A stretch of DNA of 64,000 nucleotides from Oscillibacter valericigenes (GCF_021531315.1 NZ_JAFBIQ010000002.1:62001-126000), one strand, 5' to 3'; positions 8,900-18,129 are shown, numbered from the stretch's first letter. The notes: generated from the letters alone by a model not told the origin. Translations and numbers: made by a program.

Positions 8900-9199
8900 A
8901 TGATCACGCCTATTGAACAGATCACGAGTATTGTCCCTGAGGCGCGGAGCGCGGAAAAAGTCGGAGCGTCGGGGGAGCAGGGCGCCTTCGGCGACATCTT
9001 CCGTTCTGCCATTGAAAATGTCCGCCAGACGGACGCGGAAAAAACACAGGCGCAGTATCTCCTTGCCACTGGTCAGCTGGACAATCCCGCCGCGCTGACC
9101 ATCGCCTCGACCAAGAACGAGATCGCGGTGAGCCTGCTGGTACAGCTACGCAATAAGGCGCTGGACGCCTATTCCGAGCTGACGAGGATCAGCCTGTAA
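8900..9199 (+). CDS. fliE: Flagellar hook-basal body complex protein FliE
   Basis: 99 residues, the usual FliE size. The central FGDIFRSAIENVRQTDAEK and the C-terminal LLVQLRNKALDAYSELTRISL match FliE, which links the MS ring to the rod. A GGGAGG site precedes the ATG. A 12-bp GC-rich hairpin follows before fliF. Confidence 0.92.
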   Translation: MITPIEQITSIVPEARSAEKVGASGEQGAFGDIFRSAIENVRQTDAEKTQAQYLLATGQLDNPAALTIASTKNEIAVSLLVQLRNKALDAYSELTRISL

Positions 9200-9205
9200 C
9201 AGGAT

Positions 9206-9241
9206 ACGACGGACGCGACGGAACCCCGCCGCGTCCGTCGT
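9206..9241. other. 12-bp perfect hairpin between fliE and fliF
   Basis: ACGACGGACGCG (9206-9217) pairs perfectly with 9230-9241 around a 12-nt loop. No U-tract follows. It may act as an mRNA stability or processing element setting the fliE:fliF ratio. Comparable GC-rich imperfect hairpins precede flgE (16672-16694) and flbD (17859-17897). Confidence 0.45.
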
Positions 9242-9268
9242 GAGCATTGATGGAGGAGGCAACCCCGG

Positions 9269-10891
9269 TTGAGCGAGAAGATAAAAAAGCTTTGGGAAAC
9301 GATCAAGGAACGCCTGAAAAAGGTGTCGAAAAAAGCATATATCATCACCGCTGTTGTTGTGGTCGTGCTGGCTGCCGCGCTGACTTTCGCGCTGAACAAT
9401 AAGCCTTACAGCGTGCTGTTTACGGGCGTGAGCCCCAGCGAGGCGTCGTCCATTCTGTCCTTTTTGGAGGGGCAGGGCGTCACGGATTATAAGGTTGAGA
9501 ATAACGATACCATTCTGGTCCCCAAGGGGAAGGAGGGCGCGCTGAAGGCACGGCTGGTGATGGAGGGGTACCCTCAGTCCGGCTATGCCTATTCGACCTA
9601 TTATGACCATGTCGGCTCTCTCTCCACAGAGTCGGAGCGCAACAACGCCTATCTCCTGTTTTTACAGGAGAGCATCAGCAACGTCATTCGCAATTTTGAC
9701 AATGTGAAGGACGCCAAGGTGTTCATCACCCGGGGCGAGGATCGGGGCTATGTGCTCGACAGCGGCAACGTGGTGGACGCCACGGCCGCGGTGCAGGTGA
9801 CGATGAACGGCGCGGCGAAGCTGTCGAACCAGCAGGCCGAGGCCATCCGAAATCTGGTCTCCCACGCCGTACAGGGGCTGAAGATCGGCTCTGTGATCAT
9901 CACGGACACGATGGGCAACACCTACACCGCCACCGACGAGCATTCCAACAGCGATTCCTCCGCCCTCAAGCTGCAGCTGGAGGAGGCGTACCAGAATAAG
10001 ACCCGTACTGACGTCTTGCAGGCGCTCATACCGTTTTTCGGCGAGGACAATGTCCGGGTGAGCGTGAACTGTCAGGTGGAGGTCAGCCAGCGCACGGTGA
10101 ACTCCCGTGATGTGCAGCTCCCGGAGTGGGCGCAGGACGGCAGCACCGACGGCAAGGGCATCATCGGCTCTCGAATTTACGAGTATTATGTGGGTCGTCC
10201 CAATGAGGACGGCGTTGGCGGCGTGGTGGGCACCACCACCAACAGCGACCTGCCGGAATATGTGGAGAAAAAGACAGATACCGACGGTACGGAGGTAGAG
10301 ATCAGCGGCAGCGGACAGACCGACTACGATAACCCCTGGACGGAGACCTCCGTCATCTACACGGCGGGCTATCTGAAGGACTGCACCGTGGCCGTCAGCG
10401 TTAACGCGGATGCCGCCGGCGGCATGGACGCGGACACCATCCGCACCCATGTGGCGCGGGCCGCCGGCATTGTCGGCACCGTAGACCCCACTACCGGCGA
10501 GGAATATCTTGCCGACAAGATCTCCGTTGTCACCATGAAGTTCTATTCGCCGGAGGTCATCCTGCCGAATACCGGCATCCCGGTGCCGCTGTGGATGCTC
10601 TACGCGGCGGCGGGCGGACTGCTGCTGTTCCTGATCCTGCTGATCGTGATTTTGCGGGTCCGCAAGAAGCGGAAAAAGAAGGCCGAGAAGGACAGGGAGC
10701 TCGACGAGCTGCTTGCCTCTGCCGGCTTCCCGCAGGCAGCGGCACCGGCTGTGGGCGCCGATGTGATGGCCCTCCAGACCGAAAAGAGCATGGAGCTGCG
10801 TAAGGAGGTACGGCAGTTCGCGAGCGACAATCCCGAACTTGCCGCACAGCTGATTCGCGGTTGGATGAGAGGGGGCGATGACAATGAGTGA
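9269..10891 (+). CDS. fliF: Flagellar MS-ring protein FliF
   Basis: 540 residues from TTG 9269, with GGAGGAGG 9 nt upstream. Transmembrane segments lie near residues 23-44 and 440-462, flanking the ring-building periplasmic-side region (YSVLFTGVSPSEASSILSFLE..., VTDYKVENNDTILVP). The cytoplasmic tail ends with the FliG-binding helix (SDNPELAAQLIRGWMRGG). FliF forms the membrane ring on which the switch and export apparatus assemble. The gene overlaps fliG. Confidence 0.95.
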   Translation: MSEKIKKLWETIKERLKKVSKKAYIITAVVVVVLAAALTFALNNKPYSVLFTGVSPSEASSILSFLEGQGVTDYKVENNDTILVPKGKEGALKARLVMEGYPQSGYAYSTYYDHVGSLSTESERNNAYLLFLQESISNVIRNFDNVKDAKVFITRGEDRGYVLDSGNVVDATAAVQVTMNGAAKLSNQQAEAIRNLVSHAVQGLKIGSVIITDTMGNTYTATDEHSNSDSSALKLQLEEAYQNKTRTDVLQALIPFFGEDNVRVSVNCQVEVSQRTVNSRDVQLPEWAQDGSTDGKGIIGSRIYEYYVGRPNEDGVGGVVGTTTNSDLPEYVEKKTDTDGTEVEISGSGQTDYDNPWTETSVIYTAGYLKDCTVAVSVNADAAGGMDADTIRTHVARAAGIVGTVDPTTGEEYLADKISVVTMKFYSPEVILPNTGIPVPLWMLYAAAGGLLLFLILLIVILRVRKKRKKKAEKDRELDELLASAGFPQAAAPAVGADVMALQTEKSMELRKEVRQFASDNPELAAQLIRGWMRGGDDNE

Positions 10892-11600
10892 GGCAGCGGC
10901 ACCCGCGCAGGCGGTACAGCAGAAGAGTCCCAAGAAGCCCCTGCCGGAGCTGACCGGCCCGCAGAAGGCGGCGGCGGTGGTCATCGCGCTGGGCGCGGAA
11001 AAGGCGTCCAACCTCTATAAGTACATGGACCCCGAGGATGTGGAGCAGCTCACGCTTGAGGTCGCGCGGCTCGGCTACCTTAACTCCGAGCAGACCGAGA
11101 GCGTACTCACCGAGTTTACCCAAATGTGCATGACCAATAAGGCCGTCACCGAGGGCGGGCTGGAGTATGCGCGCTCTGTTTTGGAAAAGGCCTACGGTGA
11201 GCAGGCGGCCGACGACCTCTTGAACAAGGTGACAAGGACGCTCAAAAACCGTGAATTTGCCTTCATGAACAAGGCCGATGTCAAGTCCCTCTATTCCGCG
11301 CTGCAAAACGAGCGGCCCCAGACCATTGCGCTGGTGCTCTCCTATGTGGAGGCGGAAAAGGCTGCCGGCGTGGTGGCCCAGCTTGAAGAGAGCAAGCAGG
11401 TTCAGGTGGTTGAGAATATTGCGAGGATCGAAAGCGTCTCGCCTGCCGCGATCAAAATCGTTGAGGCAGAGATGAGCAAGAAGTTCTCCAGCATTCTCAC
11501 CAGTGCTAATGTCAAGGTGGGCGGCATCGACTATGTGGCCGCCATTATGAACAACATCGACCGCGCCAGCGAGAAGAACATCTTCGACGGCGCTCTCTGA
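10884..11600 (+). CDS. fliG: Motor switch protein FliG, N-terminal and middle domains (frameshifted gene)
   Basis: About 238 residues from ATG 10884 (SD AGAGGGGG 8 nt upstream; ATG 10878 is also possible but only 2 nt from it). It contains the FliF-binding N-domain (LTGPQKAAAVVIALG) and the middle domain. The frame ends at TGA 11598-11600 inside the conserved linker, while the matching C-terminal domain continues in the +1 frame from about 11590 (ALSERDQVLADEIRKRMF). Full-length FliG is about 335 residues. Removing one base near 11588-11593 restores a continuous protein. It is either a real mutation or a sequencing/assembly indel. Confidence 0.9.
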   Translation: MSEAAAPAQAVQQKSPKKPLPELTGPQKAAAVVIALGAEKASNLYKYMDPEDVEQLTLEVARLGYLNSEQTESVLTEFTQMCMTNKAVTEGGLEYARSVLEKAYGEQAADDLLNKVTRTLKNREFAFMNKADVKSLYSALQNERPQTIALVLSYVEAEKAAGVVAQLEESKQVQVVENIARIESVSPAAIKIVEAEMSKKFSSILTSANVKVGGIDYVAAIMNNIDRASEKNIFDGAL

Positions 11601-11637
11601 GCGCGATCAGGTTCTCGCGGACGAGATCCGCAAGCGG

Positions 11638-11943
11638 ATGTTCGTGTTCGAGGACATCATCACCATGGACGACCGCTCCGTGCAGCGCTTCCTGCGGGAT
11701 TGCGACCCGAGAGACGTGGTGCTCTCCCTCAAGTCCGCCAATTCCGATGTGGCCAACAAGCTGTTCAGCAATATGTCTACCCGTATGGCGCAGAACATCA
11801 AGGACGATCTGGAGATCACCACCAATGTCCGTATGCGCGACGTGGAGGAGGCGCAGCAGAGGATCGTGGATATTATCCGCGACCTGGAGGAAAAGGGCGT
11901 TATTGTCATCATGAAGGGCGGAAAGGACGATATCATTGCCTAA
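11638..11943 (+). pseudogene. fliG: FliG C-terminal domain, out of frame with its N-terminal part
   Basis: This frame encodes the FliG C-domain: MFVFEDIITMDDRSVQRFLRD followed by the torque-generating helix region and the end IRDLEEKGVIVIMKGG. The charged torque helix residues are present. Continuity reaches upstream to about 11590 in the same frame. There is no ribosome site before ATG 11638, so it is unlikely to be made as a separate protein. It overlaps fliH by 8 nt. Confidence 0.85.
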
Positions 11944-12835
11944 CCTATGGAAATACATTGCTCACCCGAAGGCGGAGCCGTATCAGTTCACTGAGGCGGA
12001 GGAGCTTTTGACCGACGAGCCGCAGATGCCTTCCTCCGAGACTGCTGAGGACGCGGCGCCTCTGCCGGAGGAGGAAGCGGCGCTGTCGGAGGAGCTGTCT
12101 GAAAACACAGATACCCTCCGCTACGCCGAGGTACAGGCCGACCGGCTCCTGCGGGACGCCAAGCGTCAGGCGGAGGCCATTCGGGAGCAGGCGGAGCGGG
12201 AGGCGGAGCAGCAGCTCGCGGAGCTGCGGGAGCAGGCCCGCAAGGAGGGCTACGACGCAGGCTTCTCCGAAGGGGAGAAGGACGGCGCCGCCAAGGCCGA
12301 GGAGGAGGGCCGCCAGCGCTATCAGGAGCGCTGTGACGCCCTGTCCGCCGAGGTCAGCCGGTTTTTGGAGCGCTCCAGCGACGCGCTGGATCAGCAGATG
12401 GAGCGGAATGTGGGCGAGATGCGGGACCTTGCCATCGCGGTGGCGGAAAAGGTGGTCAGCGTCAGCCTGAAAAGCAGCTCCGAGGTCATTGGAAAGATGA
12501 TCCACACGGCCATCGACAAGCGCAAGCGCCGGGAATGGGTGCGCATCTATCTGGCGGAATGTGACGCCAAGCGGCTCCAGCCCATCTCGCCGCCCTTGGC
12601 GGTGGCGCTGGCATCCCTCTCCGATCAGGTGCGGATCGTGCCGGTGGCGGACGACGAGTCGGGGACCTGTATCATCGAAATGCCCGACGAGATCATTGAC
12701 GCCAGCGCGTCTACCCAGTTAAGCAATATCCGCGGCATAGTCGCCGACATTCCGGCGGACGCGCCGCGGCAGGAGTTTGAAATCAGAGGAGGCGGGCCGG
12801 GTCGTGTTCCGCAATATGATTCGACAGGTTTATAA
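11936..12835 (+). CDS. fliH: Flagellar export ATPase regulator FliH
   Basis: 299 residues from TTG 11936, with GGAAAGGA upstream. The acidic N-terminus is followed by a long coiled coil (RLLRDAKRQAEAIREQAEREAE) containing the small-residue repeat zone (GYDAGFSEGEKDGAAKAEEEG), then the C-terminal domain (AIAVAEKVVSVSLKSSSEVIG). FliH holds the FliI ATPase at the export gate. The gene overlaps the fliG C-terminal frame by 8 nt and fliI by about 32 nt. Confidence 0.92.
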   Translation: MPNLWKYIAHPKAEPYQFTEAEELLTDEPQMPSSETAEDAAPLPEEEAALSEELSENTDTLRYAEVQADRLLRDAKRQAEAIREQAEREAEQQLAELREQARKEGYDAGFSEGEKDGAAKAEEEGRQRYQERCDALSAEVSRFLERSSDALDQQMERNVGEMRDLAIAVAEKVVSVSLKSSSEVIGKMIHTAIDKRKRREWVRIYLAECDAKRLQPISPPLAVALASLSDQVRIVPVADDESGTCIIEMPDEIIDASASTQLSNIRGIVADIPADAPRQEFEIRGGGPGRVPQYDSTGL

Positions 12836-14105
12836 CGCGCAGACCTACAGCCTCACCGGCAAGATCGAAAACATCGTGGGTATGTCCATCGAGGCCTCCG
12901 GCGGCCACGCCGCCGTGGGCGACATCTGCCGTATTTACAACGGCGAGACCGGCAAGCAGATCAACGCCGAGGTGGTGGGCTTTAAGAACGACCGCATCCT
13001 GCTGATGCCCTACGCCGACATGAGCGGCATTTCCGCTGGTAACTTCGTGCGCAACACCGGCCGCCAGCTGACGCTGAAAATGGGCGAGTTCCTGCGGGGC
13101 CGGATCATCAACGCCTTGGGCCAGCCCATTGACGGCCGGGGGGACTTTTCCGACGGAGAGCTTTTCTGCGTCAGCGGCAAGCAGATCAACCCCCTTGACC
13201 GCCCCCCCATCCGGGAGCGGATGGACTTTGGCGTGAAGGCCATCGACGGGATGCTGACCATCGGCAAGGGCCAGCGTATCGGCATCTTCGCCGGTTCCGG
13301 CGTGGGCAAGAGCACCCTCATGGGCATGATCGCCAAGAACGTGCAGGCGGACATCAATGTCATCGCGCTGGTGGGCGAGCGAGGCCGAGAGGTGCTGGAA
13401 TTCGTGCAGAAGGATCTGGGCGAGGAGGGTATGCGCCGCTCCGTTCTGGTGGTAGCCACCTCAGACCAGCCCGCCATGCTGCGGATGAAGTGCCCCGGCG
13501 TGGCCACCGGCATCGCGGAATACTTCCGGGATCAGGGCTACCACGTTTTGCTGATGATGGACTCCCTGACCCGTTTCGCCATGGCCCAGCGGGAGATCGG
13601 CCTGGCGGTGGGAGAGCCGCCGGTGGCGCGAGGCTACACGCCCTCCATCTACGCGGAGCTGCCCAAGCTCCTTGAGCGCAGCGGCAACTTCGAGCGGGGT
13701 TCCATCACCGGCGTCTATACCGTGCTGGTGGAGGGCGACGATACCAACGAGCCCATCGCCGACACCGTGCGCGGCATTTTGGACGGACACATCGTCCTCT
13801 CCCGCGCGTTGGCCAACAGCAACCATTACCCCGCCATCGACGTGAGCGCCAGCATTTCCCGTCTGATGAACGAGATCGTTTCACCGGAGCACCGGCAGCT
13901 GGCTTCCCGTATCCGGGATATTCTGAGCGTTTATGAAAAGAACGCGGACTTGATCGCCATCGGCGCTTACAAGCCGGGCAGCAACCGAAAGCTGGACTTC
14001 GCCCTTTCTAAAATCGACGCGGTCAACGGCTTTCTGACCCAGGAGGTGGACGAGTCGTTCACCTATGACCAGTGCATCGAGCAGATGCGCGCCATCCTTG
14101 CCTGA
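12804..14105 (+). CDS. fliI: Flagellum-specific ATP synthase FliI
   Basis: 433 residues from GTG 12804, chosen because AGAGGAGG lies 11 nt upstream; ATG 12816 is an alternative. It is a F1-beta-like ATPase with Walker A GSGVGKST near residues 163-170, the segment LLMMDSLTRFAMAQREIGLAVGEPP split across the Walker B/DELSEED-equivalent region, and SGSITG-type C-terminal sequences (RGSITGVYTVLVEGDD). FliI energises export of rod, hook and filament proteins with FliH and FliJ, whose genes flank it. Length is normal. Confidence 0.96.
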   Translation: MFRNMIRQVYNAQTYSLTGKIENIVGMSIEASGGHAAVGDICRIYNGETGKQINAEVVGFKNDRILLMPYADMSGISAGNFVRNTGRQLTLKMGEFLRGRIINALGQPIDGRGDFSDGELFCVSGKQINPLDRPPIRERMDFGVKAIDGMLTIGKGQRIGIFAGSGVGKSTLMGMIAKNVQADINVIALVGERGREVLEFVQKDLGEEGMRRSVLVVATSDQPAMLRMKCPGVATGIAEYFRDQGYHVLLMMDSLTRFAMAQREIGLAVGEPPVARGYTPSIYAELPKLLERSGNFERGSITGVYTVLVEGDDTNEPIADTVRGILDGHIVLSRALANSNHYPAIDVSASISRLMNEIVSPEHRQLASRIRDILSVYEKNADLIAIGAYKPGSNRKLDFALSKIDAVNGFLTQEVDESFTYDQCIEQMRAILA

Positions 14106-14128
14106 GAGACTGAATAGGAAGGAAAGCT

Positions 14129-14575
14129 ATGCAGAAATTCCGATTTTCCCTGAATACCGTGCTGGCCTACAAGCAGCAGATCGAGGATTCCCTGCAAAGT
14201 GAATACAGCGCGGCACTGGCCCGTGTGCGGGAGCAGGAGGAGACCCTTGAGGCGCTCCGGCAGGCGTACCGGGGCTGCGGCGCGGAGTACACGGCGGCCT
14301 GCGGGGCGGGCCTTGCCATCCTTGAGGCGCTGGCCTATCAGGGCCGCCTGCGGGCCTTCGAGCGGGAGATCGAGGAAGGCGAAAAGCAGCTCCAGCAGCT
14401 TCAGGAACAGGCGGAGGAAAAGCGTCAGGCAGTGGTGGAGGCCCGGAAGGAAACGGCCTCCCTTGAAAAGCTGAAGGAGAAAAAGCTGGGCGAGTACAAC
14501 AAGGCGTTCTCCAAAAGCGAGGAGCTTGCGGTGGAGGAATTCATCAGCGCCGTCCGGGCGCGGCAGCAGGCGTGA
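14129..14575 (+). CDS. fliJ: Flagellar export chaperone FliJ
   Basis: 148 residues forming a single long antiparallel coiled coil, beginning with the FliJ pattern KFRFSLNTVLAYKQQIEDS. FliJ is the central stalk of the FliHI export ATPase. A GGAAGGAAAG site precedes the ATG. Sequence conservation in this family is low, so the call also rests on its place between fliI and fliK. Confidence 0.9.
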   Translation: MQKFRFSLNTVLAYKQQIEDSLQSEYSAALARVREQEETLEALRQAYRGCGAEYTAACGAGLAILEALAYQGRLRAFEREIEEGEKQLQQLQEQAEEKRQAVVEARKETASLEKLKEKKLGEYNKAFSKSEELAVEEFISAVRARQQA

Positions 14576-14650
14576 TAAAAACGAGTCCGATCCGGCGGGT
14601 GACCGCCGTTTTGGAATATACATTCTCAAATAGAAAGGAGGGAAACGAAC

Positions 14651-15691
14651 ATGGAACAGATGAATCAGGCGGTGCTTGGCATGATGCAGATGGTCACGGC
14701 GGGGAAGTCCCAGCGAACCGAGTCCGGGAATCGAACCGGGAAGGACGAAAACGCCAAGGACTTCGGCGCTATGCTGCGCGACCGTCAGACAGCGGACAAC
14801 GCCGCAGAAACGGCACAGGATACGGTGAAAGTACCCACCGGCACGGCGAAGAGCGCACCGGCCGTCGATACGGACGGACTGGAACAGCAAATGCTGCTGG
14901 CGGCGATGGCACTGGCCCAGAATCCCGTCGTGATCGTGCAGGACGTCCAGCCGGAGGTTCAGGAGAGCGGCGCGGCGGTGGAGCTTATGCCACTTCAAAC
15001 GGAGCAGACGCCCCAGCAGAGCATGGCCCCGACCCTTGATGCGGAAACGGAGGCCCCGCAGCTTCAGGCCGTGGAAACACCGCAGACTGTCGCGCCCCAG
15101 ACCGAAACGGGCAAGGCTGACAGCGGCGAGAGCCGTGGCAGCGAACTGCCGATGGAGGAACTGCACACGGAGAGCCGCACCGAGCAGGCCGACGTGGAGC
15201 CTCAGCCGGTATTCCGGGACATCAAGGCCGTACCCGTCAAGGTAGGCGAGGTGTACCAGGCGGAACCGACCGTGGAGAACGGGGTGGAGCTCAAGGATCT
15301 TGGCGACACGCTGACCCAGGCCATTGACCGGGGCGAGAACCGGCTGGAGCTGCAATTACAGCCCGCCGAGTTGGGCCGCATCCGGGTGGAAATGCGCTGG
15401 AGCGACGAGGGCGCGCTGCACGTGATCCTTCACGCCGAAAGCACCCGTACCCAGAACCTTCTGGAAAAGGACATGGCCAGCTTGCAGACACTTCTTGGCC
15501 GGGAGACCCAGCAGGAGGTCAAGGTTGAACTGCCCCGTGAGCAGGAGGCTCCCCGTCAGAGCTTTGACGATGGCCGTCAGAACGGCGGACAGCAGCACCA
15601 GCAGGAACAGCGGCAGAGCAGCCGCCACAGCGGACAGGATTTCCTGCATCAGCTTCGGCTGGGACTGATCCCGGCGGAAGAAGCCTCGTAA
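14651..15691 (+). CDS. fliK: Flagellar hook-length control protein FliK
   Basis: 346 residues with AGGAGGG before the ATG. The N-terminal two thirds are a low-complexity, Gln/Glu/Thr-rich ruler region. The C-terminal domain has the conserved LELQLQPAELGRIRVEMRW followed by LHVILHAESTRTQNLLEKDM. FliK measures hook length and triggers the export-specificity switch in FlhB. It ends with a Gln/His-rich tail. Confidence 0.92.
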   Translation: MEQMNQAVLGMMQMVTAGKSQRTESGNRTGKDENAKDFGAMLRDRQTADNAAETAQDTVKVPTGTAKSAPAVDTDGLEQQMLLAAMALAQNPVVIVQDVQPEVQESGAAVELMPLQTEQTPQQSMAPTLDAETEAPQLQAVETPQTVAPQTETGKADSGESRGSELPMEELHTESRTEQADVEPQPVFRDIKAVPVKVGEVYQAEPTVENGVELKDLGDTLTQAIDRGENRLELQLQPAELGRIRVEMRWSDEGALHVILHAESTRTQNLLEKDMASLQTLLGRETQQEVKVELPREQEAPRQSFDDGRQNGGQQHQQEQRQSSRHSGQDFLHQLRLGLIPAEEAS

Positions 15692-15709
15692 GAGAAAGGA
15701 AGTGAAACA

Positions 15710-16222
15710 ATGGGCAGCTATATGGGCGATATTTCCAGCATCGGCTCCATCGGCTCCGGGAATCAGCTTCCCGCGGATCTGAAAGTGAAGTCGAAAAGCG
15801 ACAGCATGGGGCTGGATATGACCGATTTCCTCAAGCTGATGGTGGCGGAGCTGACCAACCAGAGCATCGACCAGACGGCGGACACCTCGGATATGCTCAA
15901 CCAGATGGTGCAGATGCAGATGGTGCAGGCACTGGTGAACATGACGGACGCCTCCGTGATGAGCTACGCCGCGTCTCTGGTGGGCAAGCAGGTCACCGTG
16001 GGCCAGTACGACAGCGAGGGCAAGCTCCAGGAGGTCGTGGGCACCGTCACCGGCACCGGCACCTACAACGGCAGTCAGGTGGTGTTCGTGGGCGACAAAT
16101 ACTACCCCCTCAGCGAAATTCTGGCGGTAGGCACCCTGCCTCCCAAGGTGGAAAAGCCGGAGGAGACCAAGCCGGGCGAGACGCCGCCGAAGGTGGACAG
16201 GCCGGAGGAACCGGAACTGTAA
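15710..16222 (+). CDS. flgD: Flagellar hook capping protein FlgD
   Basis: 170 residues. The conserved FlgD N-domain is present (MTDFLKLMVAELTNQ, then DTSDMLNQMVQMQMVQALVNM), followed by the region around ASLVGKQVTVGQ. FlgD forms the scaffold cap for hook assembly. The C-terminus carries a duplicated Pro/Glu-rich tail (PPKVEKPEETKPGE and PPKVDRPEEPEL) that is not typical of the family. An AGAAAGGAAG site precedes the ATG. Confidence 0.93.
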   Translation: MGSYMGDISSIGSIGSGNQLPADLKVKSKSDSMGLDMTDFLKLMVAELTNQSIDQTADTSDMLNQMVQMQMVQALVNMTDASVMSYAASLVGKQVTVGQYDSEGKLQEVVGTVTGTGTYNGSQVVFVGDKYYPLSEILAVGTLPPKVEKPEETKPGETPPKVDRPEEPEL

Positions 16223-16237
16223 GAAAGGAAGGAACCT

Positions 16238-16618
16238 ATGGTCAACCGGATATATGGCGGCGTGATCGCCCCACAGGAGCCGGTACGGTCCGGGCAGCAA
16301 ACGCGGCAGAGCGGCGATTTCCACGAGGCGCTGCAACAGGAGCTGCAGCGGAGCGAGCAGACGAGGGAGGTCGCATTCTCCAAGCACGCGATCTCGCGGG
16401 CCGAGCAGCGGGGCATTGAGATCACCCCCAACCTGATCGACCAGCTCAAGGGCAGTATGATCCGGGCGCAGGCCAAGGGCGCGACGAACATTTTGGCTAT
16501 GGACGCGGAAAAGGCGTTTATCATCAATGTGCCCAACGCCAAGGTCATCACCGCCATTACACAAGAGGAAATGAAAGAAAGCGTATTCACCAATATTGAC
16601 GGCGCCGTGTTCCTGTAA
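16238..16618 (+). CDS. TIGR02530-type flagellar operon protein
   Basis: 126 residues with the family pattern FSKHAISRAEQRGIEITPNL, AQAKGATNILAMD and the ending VFTNIDGAVFL. Proteins of this type lie between flgD and flgE in many Firmicutes and spirochaetes; their role is not established. A GAAAGGAAGG site precedes the ATG, and the 15-bp gap from flgD indicates the same operon. Confidence 0.85.
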   Translation: MVNRIYGGVIAPQEPVRSGQQTRQSGDFHEALQQELQRSEQTREVAFSKHAISRAEQRGIEITPNLIDQLKGSMIRAQAKGATNILAMDAEKAFIINVPNAKVITAITQEEMKESVFTNIDGAVFL

Positions 16619-16720
16619 TAATATAACAGACAGCAGGACCGGTTTACGGAGGCTGTCGCGCACTGTCCGATTGACGGCGCGCGGCGCGGCGTCAGAACCG
16701 AAAGGAGATCAGCAAAACAA

Positions 16721-17833
16721 ATGACCGGAGCAATGTATGCGGCGATCGCGGGCCTGAAGACCCACATGAGCAAGCTGAATGTGGTAGGCAACAACATCGC
16801 CAATGTCAACACAAACGGCTATAAATCCCAGCGCACGGTTTTCCGTGACGCGCTGTACACCATGTACAGCGGCGGCTCGGACGGCACCACCACCACCGGC
16901 AGTAAGAACCCCTCTCAGATCGGCTATGGCTCTCAGGTGTCCAGCATCGATCTGAACATGACCACGGGCAACTATTCTCCCGGCAACGCTATGGACTGTA
17001 TGCTCTATGGCGACGGCTTCTTCCTGGTGGGCAACAAGACCACAGCCGCGACCATCACGGGCATGGACCCCGCCAGCTTTAAGGCTTTGAAGCTCACCCG
17101 TGTGGGTGACTTCCGCTTCGGCGCGGACGGCTATCTGGTGGACGGCAAGGGCAACCCCGTCTACGGCTTTATGAACACAGGCGTGGACGCGAAGGGCAAC
17201 CCGCAGATCAGCGACCAGCTGGTGCCCATCCGCCTGCCCAAGGTGGACGGCAAGACGATCAAGTACGCGGTGGAAAAGGATAATGACGACAAGTACATCG
17301 CGCTGAAGGATGCCACGGGCCTCAAGGACCCCGGTGACCCTGCCAGTGACCCGGTGGAGCTGCCCTTCGCCTCTTTGGACAGCATCAGCATCGACACCAA
17401 GAGCGGCCGTATTTCCGGCACCGTGAAGGATACGGACAGCGTTGTCACCATCGGCTATCTGGCCGTGGGCAACCCCACCAACCCCGACGGCGTGACCCAC
17501 GAGGGCGAGTCCTATTACTCTTGCAGCGACGGCGCCGGCGATCTGAAGATCACCATGCTGGGCGGCGTGGCCGCGGATCTGGGCATCACCCATGTCAACG
17601 GTCATCTGGACAAGGGGGATAAGACGGACGCGGACTTTACCCCCAACACCAAGGCCGCCATCGGCTCCGCCGGTTCCACCACCCTCTACACCGGCGGTCT
17701 GGAAGGCTCCAACGTGGATCTTGCCACCGAGATCTCCGAAATGATCACCACCCAGCGCGGCTATCAGGCCAACACCCGCATCATCACCGTGACGGACTCC
17801 ATGCTCGAAGAGCTGGTGAACATGAAGCGGTAA
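16721..17833 (+). CDS. flgE: Flagellar hook protein FlgE
   Basis: 370 residues. The N-terminal rod/hook motif (LNVVGNNIANVNTNGYKSQR) and the C-terminal motif (EGSNVDLATEISEMITTQRGYQANTRIITVTDSMLEELVNMKR, here split) identify the axial-protein family. Length, the position after flgD and the central FlgE-type domains make it the hook subunit. The preceding 100 bp are non-coding with an imperfect hairpin (16672-16694), then an AAAGGAGATC ribosome site. Confidence 0.92.
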   Translation: MTGAMYAAIAGLKTHMSKLNVVGNNIANVNTNGYKSQRTVFRDALYTMYSGGSDGTTTTGSKNPSQIGYGSQVSSIDLNMTTGNYSPGNAMDCMLYGDGFFLVGNKTTAATITGMDPASFKALKLTRVGDFRFGADGYLVDGKGNPVYGFMNTGVDAKGNPQISDQLVPIRLPKVDGKTIKYAVEKDNDDKYIALKDATGLKDPGDPASDPVELPFASLDSISIDTKSGRISGTVKDTDSVVTIGYLAVGNPTNPDGVTHEGESYYSCSDGAGDLKITMLGGVAADLGITHVNGHLDKGDKTDADFTPNTKAAIGSAGSTTLYTGGLEGSNVDLATEISEMITTQRGYQANTRIITVTDSMLEELVNMKR

Positions 17834-17913
17834 GCAGCGAACCTAATTTATAACGATACGCGGGCGACGGGACGCGCAGCCGTCCCGCCGCCCCGCGGGA
17901 AAGCGAGAGTGCC

Positions 17914-18129
17914 ATGATCCTTTTAACAAAAAGAAATCAAGAGAAATTTCTGCTGAACCACACGCAGATCGAGTGCATCGAGAGCATTCCCGAGGTGAAG
18001 ATCACCATGATGAACCACGATTTCTTCCTTGTGCGCGAGAGTGTGGAGGAGATCATTGATAAAATTGCGAATTACAACGCCAAGGTTCAGGACATTCACC
18101 GTGAGATCACGGTGACGGACAAGCGTTGA
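17914..18129 (+). CDS. FlbD/SwrD family flagellar protein
   Basis: 71 residues beginning MILLTKRNQEKFLLNHTQIE, with IESIPEVKITM and a DFFLVRESVEEIIDKI segment, which match the small FlbD family. In Bacillus subtilis the homologue SwrD increases flagellar motor torque. It lies just upstream of motA, which fits. The 80-bp gap after flgE holds a GC-rich imperfect hairpin (17859-17897). Confidence 0.85.
   Translation: MILLTKRNQEKFLLNHTQIECIESIPEVKITMMNHDFFLVRESVEEIIDKIANYNAKVQDIHREITVTDKR

Noticed and set aside
11590-11605. Programmed +1 frameshift in fliG
   Set aside because: CTC-TGA is not a known efficient slippery site, no stimulatory SD-like element lies at the right distance, and FliG is not known to use recoding. 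A simple indel is more likely.
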